Shown piece after piece: positions 54,365-63,400 of a stretch of 64,000 nucleotides of DNA. Every line of letters starts with the position of its first letter. The stretch's first letter is position 1. The DNA lies in the NCBI RefSeq assembly GCF_013620825.1, contig NZ_NJIC01000008.1, forward strand, positions 1 through 64,000, read 5' to 3'. The position numbers were made by a program, and so were the translations under genes. Under the pieces are notes generated by a model. It was not told the origin of the DNA, searched no databases, and saw only the letters and a program-made list of their open reading frames with translations. The stretch is from Rhodanobacter sp. PCA2 (GTDB lineage: Bacteria > Pseudomonadota > Gammaproteobacteria > Xanthomonadales > Rhodanobacteraceae).

Positions 54365-55482
54365 TCGAGGCGCTGCACGTACGGACGCGACGCCTGCTGC
54401 ACCGCGTGCTGACCCGGCCGCGGGTCGACCTGCCGCTGGCGCTCGGCCTGCTGCTGCTGGCCGGCACCGGGCTGACCACGCTGTACAGCGCCGCCGACGG
54501 CAGCTTCCCGCTGGTCGGCGGCCAGGCCATGCGCTTCGGGCTGGGCTTCGCGCTGCTGCTGCTGGTCTCGCGCATTCCGCCCTCGGTGCTGCGCAACTGG
54601 ACGCCATGGCTGTATGCCGGCAGCACCTTCCTGCTGATCGTGGTGGCGGTGCTGGGCGAGGGCCGCGGCGCCGACCGCTGGCTCAACCTGGGCGTGATGC
54701 GCTTCCAGCCGTCCGAGCTGGTCAAGCTCACCATGCCGATGATGGTGGCCTGGTACCTGCACCCGCGCCAGCTGCCGCCGGGCTGGAAGGACATCGCGAT
54801 GGTCGGCATCCTGATCGCGATTCCCGCCGCGCTGATCGCCAAGCAGCCGGACCTGGGCACGGCGTTGCTGGTGGCGGCGGCCGGCGCGTTCGCGCTGTTC
54901 CTCTCCGGCATGGCGTGGTGGCGCATCGGACTGCTGCTGGGCAGCGCGGCCGCGATGGTGCCGGTGATCTGGCACTTGCCCGTCATCCACCAGTACCAGC
55001 GCGACCGCGTGCTGACCCTGCTCAACCCGGAGTCCGATCCGCTGGGCAACGGCTGGCACATCATCCAGTCGCAGATCGCGGTGGGCTCCGGCGGCGTGTT
55101 CGGCAAGGGCTGGATGCACAGCTCGCAGTCGCGGCTGGACTTCCTGCCCGAGCACACCACCGACTTCATCTTCGCGGTGTACTCCGAGGAATTCGGCCTG
55201 GTCGGCGTGTGCCTGATGATGGCGCTGTACGCGTTCATCATCGGCCGCTGCCTGTGGATCGCGATGGAGGCGCGCGACACCTACTCGCGCCTGCTCGCCG
55301 GCGCGATCGGCATGAGCCTGTTCGTCTACGTGTTCGTCAACGGCGGCATGGTGTCCGGCATGCTGCCGGTGGTGGGCGTGCCGATGCCGCTGGTGAGCTA
55401 CGGCGGCACATCTGCGGTGACGCTGCTGACCGGCTTCGGCATGCTGATGTCGATCCACGCGCATCGCAAGCGGCACGACTAG
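54361..55482 (+). CDS. rodA: Lipid II polymerase RodA
   Basis: RodA is the SEDS-family glycosyltransferase that polymerises lipid II with PBP2. The 373-residue protein has about ten membrane helices and the SEDS signatures GRGADRWLNLGVMRFQPSELVKL, AKQPDLGTALLV, TTDFIFAVYSEEFGLVG and the final LPVVGVPMPLVSYGGTSAV. The ATG at 54361 overlaps the mrdA stop. It ends the strongest coupled part of the operon; mltB follows after 91 bases. Confidence 0.97.
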   Translation: MIEALHVRTRRLLHRVLTRPRVDLPLALGLLLLAGTGLTTLYSAADGSFPLVGGQAMRFGLGFALLLLVSRIPPSVLRNWTPWLYAGSTFLLIVVAVLGEGRGADRWLNLGVMRFQPSELVKLTMPMMVAWYLHPRQLPPGWKDIAMVGILIAIPAALIAKQPDLGTALLVAAAGAFALFLSGMAWWRIGLLLGSAAAMVPVIWHLPVIHQYQRDRVLTLLNPESDPLGNGWHIIQSQIAVGSGGVFGKGWMHSSQSRLDFLPEHTTDFIFAVYSEEFGLVGVCLMMALYAFIIGRCLWIAMEARDTYSRLLAGAIGMSLFVYVFVNGGMVSGMLPVVGVPMPLVSYGGTSAVTLLTGFGMLMSIHAHRKRHD

Positions 55483-55573
55483 GGCAGCTCGCGCCATCGT
55501 CGAGCGAAGGCGTGCCCACGCGGATGTCGGCGCGTGCGGACAAGCATGCTAGGCTTCCCCACACAAGAATTTC

Positions 55574-56590
55574 ATGAGCAAAGGCATGCTCTCCTTTTCC
55601 CGTTTTCGACCGCTGTTTCTGGCCCTGGCCTGCACGCCGTGCTTTTCCGTGGTGGCCGCCACCCATCCCGGCCAGGCGGCGCTGGTGAAGGAAGTGGCCC
55701 GCGACACCGGCAAGAGTCCGCAGGCGCTGAATGCGCTGCTCGACCAGGCGAAGGTGCAGCAGGGCATCCTGGACGCGATCAGCCGCCCGGCCGAGGCGAA
55801 GCCGTGGAGCGCGTACCGGCCGATCTTCCTCACCGACAAGCGCATCGACGACGGCGTGGCGTTCTACCGCGAGCATCGCGCGCTGCTGGAGCGCATCGGC
55901 CGGCAGTACGGCGTGGCGCCGCAGTACATCGTGGCGATCATCGGCGTGGAGACGTTCTACGGCCGCGTCACCGGCAAGTACAAGGTGCTGGACGCGCTGG
56001 TGACGCTGGGCTTCCACTACCCGAAGCGCGCGACCTATTTCCGCCAGCAGCTGAAGACCCTGCTGGAGCTGCCGGACAGCCATCTGGGCGGCCCGGTGGA
56101 CACGCTCACCGGCTCCTACGCCGGCGCCCAGGGCTGGGGCCAGTTCATGCCCGACAGCATCCGCGACTACGCGGTGGACGAGGACGGCGACGGCCGCATC
56201 GACCTCGCGAACTCGCTGCCCGACATCCTCGCCAGCGTGGCGAACTACTTCGCGAAGCACGGCTGGGTCGCCGGCGGTCCGGTGGCGGCGCGCGCGCAGG
56301 CGGACGGCGCGGCGAAGGCGCTGGGCGACTGGACGCCCAAGCCGCAGTGGCCGCTGGAACAGCTCGAGGCCTGGGGCTACGCGCCGGTGCAGCGGCTGGA
56401 CCCCGGCGAGTCCAGCAGCCTGCTGACGCTGGACGGCGCGAACGGGCCGGAGCACTGGTTCACCTTCAACAACTTCTACGTGATCACCCGCTACAACCGG
56501 AGCCCGATGTACGCGATGGCGGTGGACCAACTGGCGCAGGCCATCAAGGACGGCGTGGGCGGCGCGGACAGCGCGGACCGCATGCAATGA
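55574..56590 (+). CDS. mltB: Lytic murein transglycosylase B
   Basis: MltB cleaves glycan strands with formation of 1,6-anhydro ends. The 338-residue protein has a hydrophobic signal sequence (about 8-29) and the family motifs IVAIIGVETFYGRVTGKYKVLDALVTLGFHYPKR, with the catalytic Glu in GVETFYG, and GSYAGAQGWGQFMPDSIRDYAVDEDGDGRIDL. No clear lipobox is seen, so it may be soluble rather than lipid-anchored, unlike E. coli MltB. A second ATG at 55586 is a possible start. It overlaps rlpA by four bases. Confidence 0.93.
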   Translation: MSKGMLSFSRFRPLFLALACTPCFSVVAATHPGQAALVKEVARDTGKSPQALNALLDQAKVQQGILDAISRPAEAKPWSAYRPIFLTDKRIDDGVAFYREHRALLERIGRQYGVAPQYIVAIIGVETFYGRVTGKYKVLDALVTLGFHYPKRATYFRQQLKTLLELPDSHLGGPVDTLTGSYAGAQGWGQFMPDSIRDYAVDEDGDGRIDLANSLPDILASVANYFAKHGWVAGGPVAARAQADGAAKALGDWTPKPQWPLEQLEAWGYAPVQRLDPGESSSLLTLDGANGPEHWFTFNNFYVITRYNRSPMYAMAVDQLAQAIKDGVGGADSADRMQ

Positions 56591-57519
56591 GGTTGTGGCA
56601 TGGCGTGGCGCTGCTGGCGGTCGCGCTGGCGCTGACCGCCTGCGGCGGCAGGAAGGCGACCCGCCCCGGCGGCGCGAGCGCGACGACGGGCGCGGGAAGC
56701 GGCGGCACGAGCCGCGGCTGGTTCCATCGCGACGACACCAGCCTGCCGCAGGACCGCCGCTACGGCGACCAGAACGACAGCTCGCCCGCCGGCGCGCCGC
56801 CGGCGTTCATCGCCACGCTGCCCGAGCCGGTGCCGAAGGCGGAGCCGCGTTCGCTGTACGGCAACAAGTCGCCGTACACGGTGCTGGGGCAGAGCTATCG
56901 CGTGCTGCCCAGCGCACGCGGCTACGACGAGCGCGGCATCGCATCTTTCTACGGCAACAAGTTCCACGGCTACAAGACCTCCAGCCTGGAGGACTACGAC
57001 ATGTACAAGTTCACCGCGGCGAGCAAGGTGCTGCCGCTGCCGAGCTACGCGCGGGTGACCAACCTCGCGAACGGCAAGAGCGTGATCGTGCGCGTCAACG
57101 ACCGCGGGCCGTTCCACGAGAACCGCATCATCGACCTGTCCTACGCCGCCGCGGTGCGCATCGGCGTGTGGCCCAAGGGCACCGGCCTGGTCGAGGTGCA
57201 GGGCATCGATCCGTCCGCGCCGGGCGGGGAACCGGCGCCGCCGCGCACGGTCACAGCCGGCACCGCCACCGGCACCCGCGCCGCGCCGGGGATCTACCTG
57301 CAGGTGGGCGCGTTTTCCGATGCGGCGAACGCCGAACGGGTGGCCGCACGGCTGCGCCAGGCCAACTTCGCGCCGGTTCGGGTGGAGGAGGTTCAGATCA
57401 ACGGCCGCACCATACGTCGCGTGCGGGTGGGGCCGCTGGACGGCGTGGACCGCGCCGACCAGGTGACCTCCCGCATCGAAGACATGGGGCTGCCGCGGCC
57501 GCATGTCGCGGTAGACTGA
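56587..57519 (+). CDS. rlpA: Septal ring lytic transglycosylase lipoprotein RlpA
   Basis: RlpA is an outer-membrane lipoprotein that in Pseudomonas cleaves denuded glycan at the septum. The 310-residue protein has a lipobox (LTAC, lipidated Cys at about 19), a double-psi barrel domain (about 115-205, ERGIASFYGNKFHGYKTSS, ARVTNLANGKSVIVRVNDRGPFHENRIIDLSYAAA) and a C-terminal SPOR domain (about 235-305, IYLQVGAFSDAANAERVAARL). The ATG overlaps the mltB stop. Confidence 0.95.
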   Translation: MRLWHGVALLAVALALTACGGRKATRPGGASATTGAGSGGTSRGWFHRDDTSLPQDRRYGDQNDSSPAGAPPAFIATLPEPVPKAEPRSLYGNKSPYTVLGQSYRVLPSARGYDERGIASFYGNKFHGYKTSSLEDYDMYKFTAASKVLPLPSYARVTNLANGKSVIVRVNDRGPFHENRIIDLSYAAAVRIGVWPKGTGLVEVQGIDPSAPGGEPAPPRTVTAGTATGTRAAPGIYLQVGAFSDAANAERVAARLRQANFAPVRVEEVQINGRTIRRVRVGPLDGVDRADQVTSRIEDMGLPRPHVAVD

Positions 57520-57587
57520 GCGGTGTTTATCCACGGACGGCGCCTTTCCGGCGCCCTCTCGCAAACCATTTGGGACCACAGACCACG

Positions 57588-58850
57588 ATGAGCTTTCTCC
57601 GCCGTATCCTGACCCCGCTCGCCGTCGCCGCCCTGGTGGCCGGCGCCGCCGTTGCCCAGACGCCGCCGGTGCCGCCGCGCCCCGCCGCGGTGCCGCGTCC
57701 GGTAGTGCCCGCGATGCCGGTGCCGCCGCCGCCGGAGGTGGACGGCCAGAGCTGGGTGCTGATGGATTACGCCACCGGACAGATCCTCGCCTCGAAGAAT
57801 CCCGACGAGCGCCGCGCGCCGGCCTCGCTGACCAAGGTGATGACCGACTACGTGGTCTCCGCCGAGATCGCCAACGGCCGCATCCACGACAAGGACCAGG
57901 TCACCATCAGCGAACACGCCTGGCGCAGCGGCGGCGGCAGCACCGACGGCTCCACCAGCTTCCTCAAGCTGGGCAGCCAGGTGGAGCTGGACGACCTGCT
58001 GAAGGGCATGATCGTGCAGTCGGGCAACGACGCGGCGATCGCGCTGGCCGAGCACACCGCCGGCTCCGAGGACGCCTTCGCGAACCTGATGAATGCCTAC
58101 GCCAAGCAGCTGGGCATGACCAACACGCATTACTCCAACGCCTCCGGCTACCCGGTGGACGACCACTACTCCACCGCGCGCGACATCGCGATCCTGTCGC
58201 GCGCGCTGATCCACGACTTCCCGGCGGACTACGCGATCTCCAAGATCAAGGAGTTCGAGTGGAACGGCATCAAGCAGCAGAACCGCAACGCGCTGCTGTG
58301 GCGCGACCCGGCCGTCGACGGCATCAAGACCGGCCATACCGCCGCCGCCGGCTTCTGCCTCGCCGCCTCGGCCGCGCACGGCGACGAGCGCATGATCGCG
58401 GTGGTGATGGGCGCCAGCACCGACAAGGGCCGTGCCGACGCGGCGATAGCCCTGCTCAACTACGGCTTCCGCTTCTACGAGACGCACAAGCTGTACGACG
58501 CCAGCAAGCCGCTGGCCACGCCGAAGCTGTGGAAGGGCGAGGCCAACCAGTTGCCGATCGGCGTGGCCGAGAACGTGCTGGTGACCGTGAAGACCGGCCA
58601 GTACGACAAGCTCAAGGCCACCATGGACATCCCCGCCACCCTGATCGCCCCGTTCAAGAAGGGCCAGCAGGTGGGCACGCTGCGCATCACGCTGGACGGC
58701 CAGCCGATCCAGAACGTGCCGCTGGTCGCGCTGAACGAGGCGCCGCAGGGCGGCTTCTTCTCGCGGCTGTGGGATTCCATCCTGCTGTGGTTCCACGGCA
58801 GCAAGAAGGCCGACGCACCCGCGCCGGCCGCCGCATCGAGCACCAAGTGA
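57588..58850 (+). CDS. dacA: D-alanyl-D-alanine carboxypeptidase (PBP5/6 type)
   Basis: This enzyme trims the terminal D-Ala from peptidoglycan stem peptides. The 420-residue protein has a signal peptide (about 1-23, cleavage after VAQ or nearby), a Pro-rich linker, and the catalytic motifs SLTK (RRAPASLTKVMTDYVV), SGN (IVQSGNDAAIAL) and KTG (VDGIKTGHTAAAGFCLA). A C-terminal beta domain and an amphipathic end (FFSRLWDSILLWFHG) fit PBP5/6 membrane attachment. Either dacA or dacC would be an acceptable name. It overlaps the ybeD-like gene by three bases. Confidence 0.95.
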   Translation: MSFLRRILTPLAVAALVAGAAVAQTPPVPPRPAAVPRPVVPAMPVPPPPEVDGQSWVLMDYATGQILASKNPDERRAPASLTKVMTDYVVSAEIANGRIHDKDQVTISEHAWRSGGGSTDGSTSFLKLGSQVELDDLLKGMIVQSGNDAAIALAEHTAGSEDAFANLMNAYAKQLGMTNTHYSNASGYPVDDHYSTARDIAILSRALIHDFPADYAISKIKEFEWNGIKQQNRNALLWRDPAVDGIKTGHTAAAGFCLAASAAHGDERMIAVVMGASTDKGRADAAIALLNYGFRFYETHKLYDASKPLATPKLWKGEANQLPIGVAENVLVTVKTGQYDKLKATMDIPATLIAPFKKGQQVGTLRITLDGQPIQNVPLVALNEAPQGGFFSRLWDSILLWFHGSKKADAPAPAAASSTK

Positions 58851-59140
58851 TGCACGAGATCGACTTCAGCCAGGCGAAGCGGGAAGGCAAGGGCTTCCAG
58901 TTTCCCGGCGAGTTCGAGATCACCGCGGTGGGCAAGGCCGAGGCCGGCCTGCCCACCCGCGTGCCGCAGCTGCTGGAACTGGCCGGCCTGCACGTGCTGC
59001 ACGAAACCGTGCGCCACCGCCACTCCGGCGGCGGCAACTACGTCTCGGTCACAGTGAGCTTCCGCTGCGACAGCCGCGAGCAGTACGACAGCGCGCATGC
59101 CGCGCTGCGCGCCGATCCGGATATCCGGTACACGCTGTGA
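58850..59140 (+). CDS. ybeD: DUF493 (YbeD) family protein
   Basis: The 96-residue protein has the ferredoxin-like YbeD/DUF493 pattern, with [34 protein letters not shown] and [35 protein letters not shown]. Its function is unknown. The order dacA-ybeD-lipB-lipA is conserved in gammaproteobacteria and suggests a link with lipoate attachment. The gap to lipB holds an inverted repeat. Confidence 0.92.
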   Translation: MHEIDFSQAKREGKGFQFPGEFEITAVGKAEAGLPTRVPQLLELAGLHVLHETVRHRHSGGGNYVSVTVSFRCDSREQYDSAHAALRADPDIRYTL

Positions 59141-59145
59141 GGCCG

Positions 59146-59292
59146 GGACTCGGGATGAGGGATTCGGGATACGCAAGAGCCGCGCCCGCAGCCCCGTGCC
59201 AGGCTTGAATCGCGCGGCTCCCGTCCCCGGAAATACACAAGGCTGCATGGCCACCGTGACCCCCGAATCCCCCATCCCGAATACCGAACCCC
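59146..59292. repeat. Nested inverted repeat spanning the lipB start
   Basis: TCGGGATGAGGGATTCGGG (59150-59168) is matched at 18 of 19 positions by the reverse complement of 59262-59280. Inside it AGCCGCGC (59178-59185) pairs perfectly with GCGCGGCT (59212-59219). GGGATTCGGGAT-type sequences are common extragenic repeats in Xanthomonads. The right arm lies within lipB codons 6-12. Confidence 0.75.
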
Positions 59293-59954
59293 GCCCCCTC
59301 GCCATCCGTCGCCTCGGCCGCCAGCGCTACGAGACGACGTGGAAGGCGATGAGCGCGTTCACCGACAACCGCACCGCCGACACGGTGGACGAGTTCTGGC
59401 TGCTCGAGCACGACCCGGTGTTCACCCTGGGCCAGGCCGGCAAGATGGAACACGTGCTGGCGCCGGGCGAGATCCCGGTGATCCCGGTGGACCGCGGCGG
59501 CCAGGTGACCTACCACGGGCCCGGCCAGATCGTGGGCTACCCGCTGATCGACCTGCGCCGCGCCGGGCTGGGCGTGCGCGAGCTGGTCCACCGGATCGAG
59601 CAGGCCATCATCGATACGCTGGCGCACTGGAACATCGTCGCCGTGCGCCGGGAAGGCGCGCCGGGCGTCTACGTGGCCGACGCCAAGGTCGCCGCGCTGG
59701 GCCTGCGCGTGCGCCGCGGCTGCAGCTTCCACGGCCTGGCCTTCAACGTGAACATGAACCTCGAGCCCTTCCACCGCATCAACCCTTGCGGCTACAAGGG
59801 TTTGGCGGTGACCCAGGTGCTAGACTTGGGCGGCCCGTCGCGGCTGGCCGAGGTGGAGGACGTGCTGGTGGAGGAATTCTCCCGCCAGTTCGGTTTCCGT
59901 GCCGAGGCCGCCGCCCCCGTCATCCCCGAACTCCCCGCTCGTGTAGCGGTCTGA
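59247..59954 (+). CDS. lipB: Lipoyl(octanoyl) transferase LipB
   Basis: LipB moves octanoate from acyl-carrier protein to the lipoyl domains of 2-oxoacid dehydrogenases. The 235-residue protein has the family motifs [22 protein letters not shown], with the conserved His, [27 protein letters not shown] and [13 protein letters not shown], where the Cys is catalytic. The conserved core starts at [13 protein letters not shown] (residue 17); residues 1-16, including [12 protein letters not shown], are read from an extragenic repeat. GTG at 59256 is an alternative start. lipA follows after 10 bases. Confidence 0.94.
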   Translation: MATVTPESPIPNTEPRPLAIRRLGRQRYETTWKAMSAFTDNRTADTVDEFWLLEHDPVFTLGQAGKMEHVLAPGEIPVIPVDRGGQVTYHGPGQIVGYPLIDLRRAGLGVRELVHRIEQAIIDTLAHWNIVAVRREGAPGVYVADAKVAALGLRVRRGCSFHGLAFNVNMNLEPFHRINPCGYKGLAVTQVLDLGGPSRLAEVEDVLVEEFSRQFGFRAEAAAPVIPELPARVAV

Positions 59955-59964
59955 GCAAGTCTGC

Positions 59965-60984
59965 ATGAGCGAAGCTACCGTTTCCCCCGGCAAGTCCATT
60001 CCGATCAGCGTCGTCGCCGGCGCGTCCGCGGCGGAGAAGCAGATCGGCAACGACAAGATCGCGCTGAACCGCGCGGGCTTCGACACCGCGGTGCCCACGC
60101 TGCGCAAGCCCAGCTGGATCCGCGTGCGCCTGCCGCAGGGCAACGCCGTGCAGCAGCTGAAGGCGCGCCTGCGCGAGAACGCGCTGGTGACGGTGTGCGA
60201 GGAAGCCTCCTGCCCGAACATCCACGAGTGCTTCAGCCACGGCACCGCCACCTTCATGATCCTGGGCGAGGTGTGCACGCGGCGCTGCTCGTTCTGCGAC
60301 GTGGCGCACGGCCGCCCGGCCGCGCCCGATCCGCTGGAGCCGGCGCGCCTGGCCGAGACCATCCGCGACATGCGCCTGAAGTACGTGGTGATCACCTCGG
60401 TGGACCGCGACGACCTGCGCGACGGCGGCGCCGAGCATTTCGCCGCGTGCATACGCGCGGTGCGCCACGCCAGCCCGGCGATCCGCATCGAGATCCTCAC
60501 CCCGGACTTCCGCGGCAAGGGCCGCATGGAGCGCGCGCTGGAAGTGCTGCACGACTTCCCGCCGGACGTGTTCAACCACAACCTGGAAACCGTGCCGCAC
60601 CTCTACCGCGAAGTGCGCCCGGGCGCCGACTACCAGTGGTCGCTGGACCTGCTCAAGCGCTTCAAGGCGCAGCATCCGGACGTGCCGACCAAGTCCGGCA
60701 TCATGCTGGGCCTGGGCGAGACCCGCGAACAGGTGATCGAGACCTTGCGCGACCTGCGCGCCCATGACGTCGAGATGATCACCATCGGCCAGTACCTGCA
60801 GCCCACGCCGCACCACCACCCGGTGGTGCGCTACTGGACGCCCGAAGAATTCGACGACCTGCGCCTGGAAGGCGAAGCGATGGGTTTCCATCACGTCGCC
60901 TCCGGACCGCTGGTGCGCTCGTCCTACCACGCCGACCTGCAAGCCCATGCAGCCGGCGTCGCCGCTCACCACGCTCCTCCCTGA
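59965..60984 (+). CDS. lipA: Lipoyl synthase LipA
   Basis: LipA is a radical-SAM enzyme that inserts two sulfurs into the octanoyl chain. The 339-residue protein has both iron-sulfur cluster motifs: the auxiliary one in [12 protein letters not shown] and the radical-SAM [13 protein letters not shown], plus [35 protein letters not shown] and [15 protein letters not shown]. It directly follows LipB in the two-step lipoate pathway. Confidence 0.97.
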   Translation: MSEATVSPGKSIPISVVAGASAAEKQIGNDKIALNRAGFDTAVPTLRKPSWIRVRLPQGNAVQQLKARLRENALVTVCEEASCPNIHECFSHGTATFMILGEVCTRRCSFCDVAHGRPAAPDPLEPARLAETIRDMRLKYVVITSVDRDDLRDGGAEHFAACIRAVRHASPAIRIEILTPDFRGKGRMERALEVLHDFPPDVFNHNLETVPHLYREVRPGADYQWSLDLLKRFKAQHPDVPTKSGIMLGLGETREQVIETLRDLRAHDVEMITIGQYLQPTPHHHPVVRYWTPEEFDDLRLEGEAMGFHHVASGPLVRSSYHADLQAHAAGVAAHHAPP

Positions 60985-60991
60985 GAACCCC

Positions 60992-63232
60992 ATGACTTTT
61001 CGTCCCGCGTTGGCCCTGCTGCTGGCACTGACTGTCACCTGCACGTACGCGCAATCGGCCGCCGACCTCGGCGCCGGGGGCAACCGCAAGGCGGCCACCT
61101 GGCCGCTCAACCCCACGCCCACCCAGGCGCAGGCGGCGCAGCTCTCCGCGCGTTTTCTCACCCGCTTCCACTACGACGCGCAGCCGCTCGACGATGCGAT
61201 GTCGGCGAAGATCTACAAGGACTACCTGAAGCTGCTGGACGGCGACAAGGTGTTCTTCACCCAGCAGGACATCGACCAGTTCGACCCGTACAAGACCAAG
61301 TTCGACGACGCGATCTGGAACCAGGATCTCAGTGCGCCGTTCGCGATCTACAACCGCTTCCTGCAGCGCGCGGTCGAGCGCATGAGCTACGCGCGCGGCC
61401 TGCTCAAGAACGGCTTCGACTTCGACGGCGACGAGAGCTACAACTACGACCGCAAGAAGGCCACCTGGGCGAAGGACGACGCGGCGCTGAACGACCTGTG
61501 GCGCAAGCGCACGATGAACGACTGGCTGCGGCTCAAGCTGGCCGGCAAGAGCGACGACGACATCCGCAAGACGCTGACCAAGCGCTACACGAACTACATC
61601 GAGCGCGTGAAGCAGCTGGACGGCGAGGACGCGTTCCAGACCTTCATGACCGCGTATGCCGAGACCACCGATCCGCATACCGACTACCTCAGCCCGCGCC
61701 AGGCGGAGAACTTCGCGATCCAGATGAAGCTCTCGCTGGAAGGCATCGGCGCGCAGCTGCAGGCGCGCGACGACTACACCACGATCTTCACCCTGATCCC
61801 CGGCGGCCCGGCGGACAAGTCCGGCAAGCTCAAGCCCGGCGACCGCATCGTGGGCGTGAGCCAGGGCGACAGCGGCCCGATCGTCGACGTGATCGGCTGG
61901 CGCCTGGACGACGTGGTCAACCTGATCCGCGGCAAGAAGGACACCACGGTGCGGCTGGAGATCCTGCCCGCCGACGCCGGCCCGGACGGCAAGCACGAGC
62001 TGATCAGCCTGGTGCGCAAGAAGGTCAACATCGAGGAAAGCGCGGCCAAGAAGAAGATCATCGACGTCAAGGACGGCGACACGGTGCGCAAGATCGGCGT
62101 GATCGACCTGCCGAGCTTCTACTCCGACTTCGGCGCGCGCAGCGAAGGCGACAAGAACTACCGCAGCGCCACCCGCGACGTGGCCAAGCTGCTGGGCGAG
62201 CTGAAGACGGCCGGCGTGCAGGGCGTGGTGGTGGACCTGCGCAACAACGGCGGCGGCTCGCTGGCCGAGGCCGATTCGCTGACCGGCCTGTTCACCGGCA
62301 AGGGCCCGGTGGTGCAGGTGCGCGATGCGCGCGGCCAGGTCGACGTGCAGGGCGCGGACAACGCCGAACCGGTGTGGAACGGCCCGCTCGCGGTGCTGGT
62401 GAACCGCGGCACCGCCTCCGCCTCGGAGATCTTCTCCGCCGCGATCCAGGACTACGGCCGCGGCCTGATCATCGGCACGCCCACCTTCGGCAAGGGCACC
62501 GTGCAGACCCTGATCGACCTCGACCGCTTCAGCCAGAACGCCGAGGGCAAGCCGCAGTACGGCGAGCTGAAGATGACCGTGCAGGAATTCTTCCGCATCA
62601 ACGGTGGCTCCACCCAGATCAAGGGCGTGACGCCGGACTTCCTGTTCCCCAGGAACGGCGAGTCCAAGGACTTCGGCGAATCCACCTACGACAACGCCCT
62701 GCCGTGGACGCACATCCCGCCCGCGAGCTACCAGGCCGAGGGCGACGTGAAGGCCTACCTGCCGCAGCTGGAGAGCCTGCACGCCGCGCGCGTGGCGAAG
62801 TCGCCGGCGTGGAAGCTGATGCTGGACGAGCTGGCGCAGTACCGGACGATGCGCGACCAGACCACGGTGTCGCTGAACTTCGCCAAGCGCGAGGCCGAGC
62901 GCAAGCAGCTGGATGCGACCCAGGCCAGCTTCCGCACGCGCCAGAAGGCGATCGACGGCGGCGACGCCTACATGAAGGACGAGGACAGCGCGCTGGACGA
63001 CGGCCTCGATCCCAGCGAGCGCAGCCTGAAGAGCGAGCTCAAGCAGGAGAAGGACGCGAAGAAGGCGCCGGACGCGCTGCTGCGCGAGGCCGCGCACATC
63101 GTGGCCGACGAGGTGGGCATGCTGAAGGCGGACCCCAAGCTCGGCGCCGTGATCCTGCCGCCCGGCAGCAACTATCTCGCCAAGGAGCTGGCGGGCACCG
63201 ACAAGCCTGCCGCGCCGGCCTCCACGCGCTGA
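60992..63232 (+). CDS. prc: Carboxy-terminal (tail-specific) protease Prc
   Basis: Prc is a periplasmic S41 protease that removes C-terminal peptides and degrades wall hydrolases such as MepS. The 746-residue protein has a signal peptide (about 1-20), an N-terminal helical domain, a PDZ domain (about 245-335, EGIGAQLQARDDYTTIFTLIPGGPADKSGKLKPGDRIVGV) and the Ser-Lys catalytic region (NRGTASASEIFSAAIQDYGRGLIIGTPTFGKGTVQ). It ends with a long helical domain. It sits after lipA with eight bases between and is followed by a perfect terminator. Confidence 0.95.
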   Translation: MTFRPALALLLALTVTCTYAQSAADLGAGGNRKAATWPLNPTPTQAQAAQLSARFLTRFHYDAQPLDDAMSAKIYKDYLKLLDGDKVFFTQQDIDQFDPYKTKFDDAIWNQDLSAPFAIYNRFLQRAVERMSYARGLLKNGFDFDGDESYNYDRKKATWAKDDAALNDLWRKRTMNDWLRLKLAGKSDDDIRKTLTKRYTNYIERVKQLDGEDAFQTFMTAYAETTDPHTDYLSPRQAENFAIQMKLSLEGIGAQLQARDDYTTIFTLIPGGPADKSGKLKPGDRIVGVSQGDSGPIVDVIGWRLDDVVNLIRGKKDTTVRLEILPADAGPDGKHELISLVRKKVNIEESAAKKKIIDVKDGDTVRKIGVIDLPSFYSDFGARSEGDKNYRSATRDVAKLLGELKTAGVQGVVVDLRNNGGGSLAEADSLTGLFTGKGPVVQVRDARGQVDVQGADNAEPVWNGPLAVLVNRGTASASEIFSAAIQDYGRGLIIGTPTFGKGTVQTLIDLDRFSQNAEGKPQYGELKMTVQEFFRINGGSTQIKGVTPDFLFPRNGESKDFGESTYDNALPWTHIPPASYQAEGDVKAYLPQLESLHAARVAKSPAWKLMLDELAQYRTMRDQTTVSLNFAKREAERKQLDATQASFRTRQKAIDGGDAYMKDEDSALDDGLDPSERSLKSELKQEKDAKKAPDALLREAAHIVADEVGMLKADPKLGAVILPPGSNYLAKELAGTDKPAAPASTR

Positions 63233-63259
63233 GGCGCGCCGGCGCCGTTCTACCTACCC

Positions 63260-63281
63260 AAGGGGCGCCGCGGCGCCCCTT
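63260..63281. terminator. Perfect palindromic terminator after prc
   Basis: AAGGGGCGCCG is followed directly by its exact reverse complement CGGCGCCCCTT, 28 bases after the prc stop, then TGTCGTT. It has A and T ends on both strands and may act in both directions. Confidence 0.7.
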
Positions 63282-63400
63282 GTCGTTGGCGCCTCCGCAT
63301 GCCCCGGCGCGTGGCCGCAAGATCCCGCGGACGGCGCGGGGCTTGACCCCGGACCGACGGTGCGCGAGCGTGTCGCCGTGCACGGCGCAGGAGCATCGCC

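Noticed and set aside
51467-54607. Very long minus-strand open frame (1046 codons) opposite mreD and mrdA
   Set aside because: It lies opposite genes with clear catalytic motifs. Its product is Arg/His/Gln/Gly-rich without domains, as expected for the antisense shadow of a high-GC coding region.
60779-63097. Minus-strand open frame of 772 codons opposite prc
   Set aside because: Shadow of prc with no recognisable domain.
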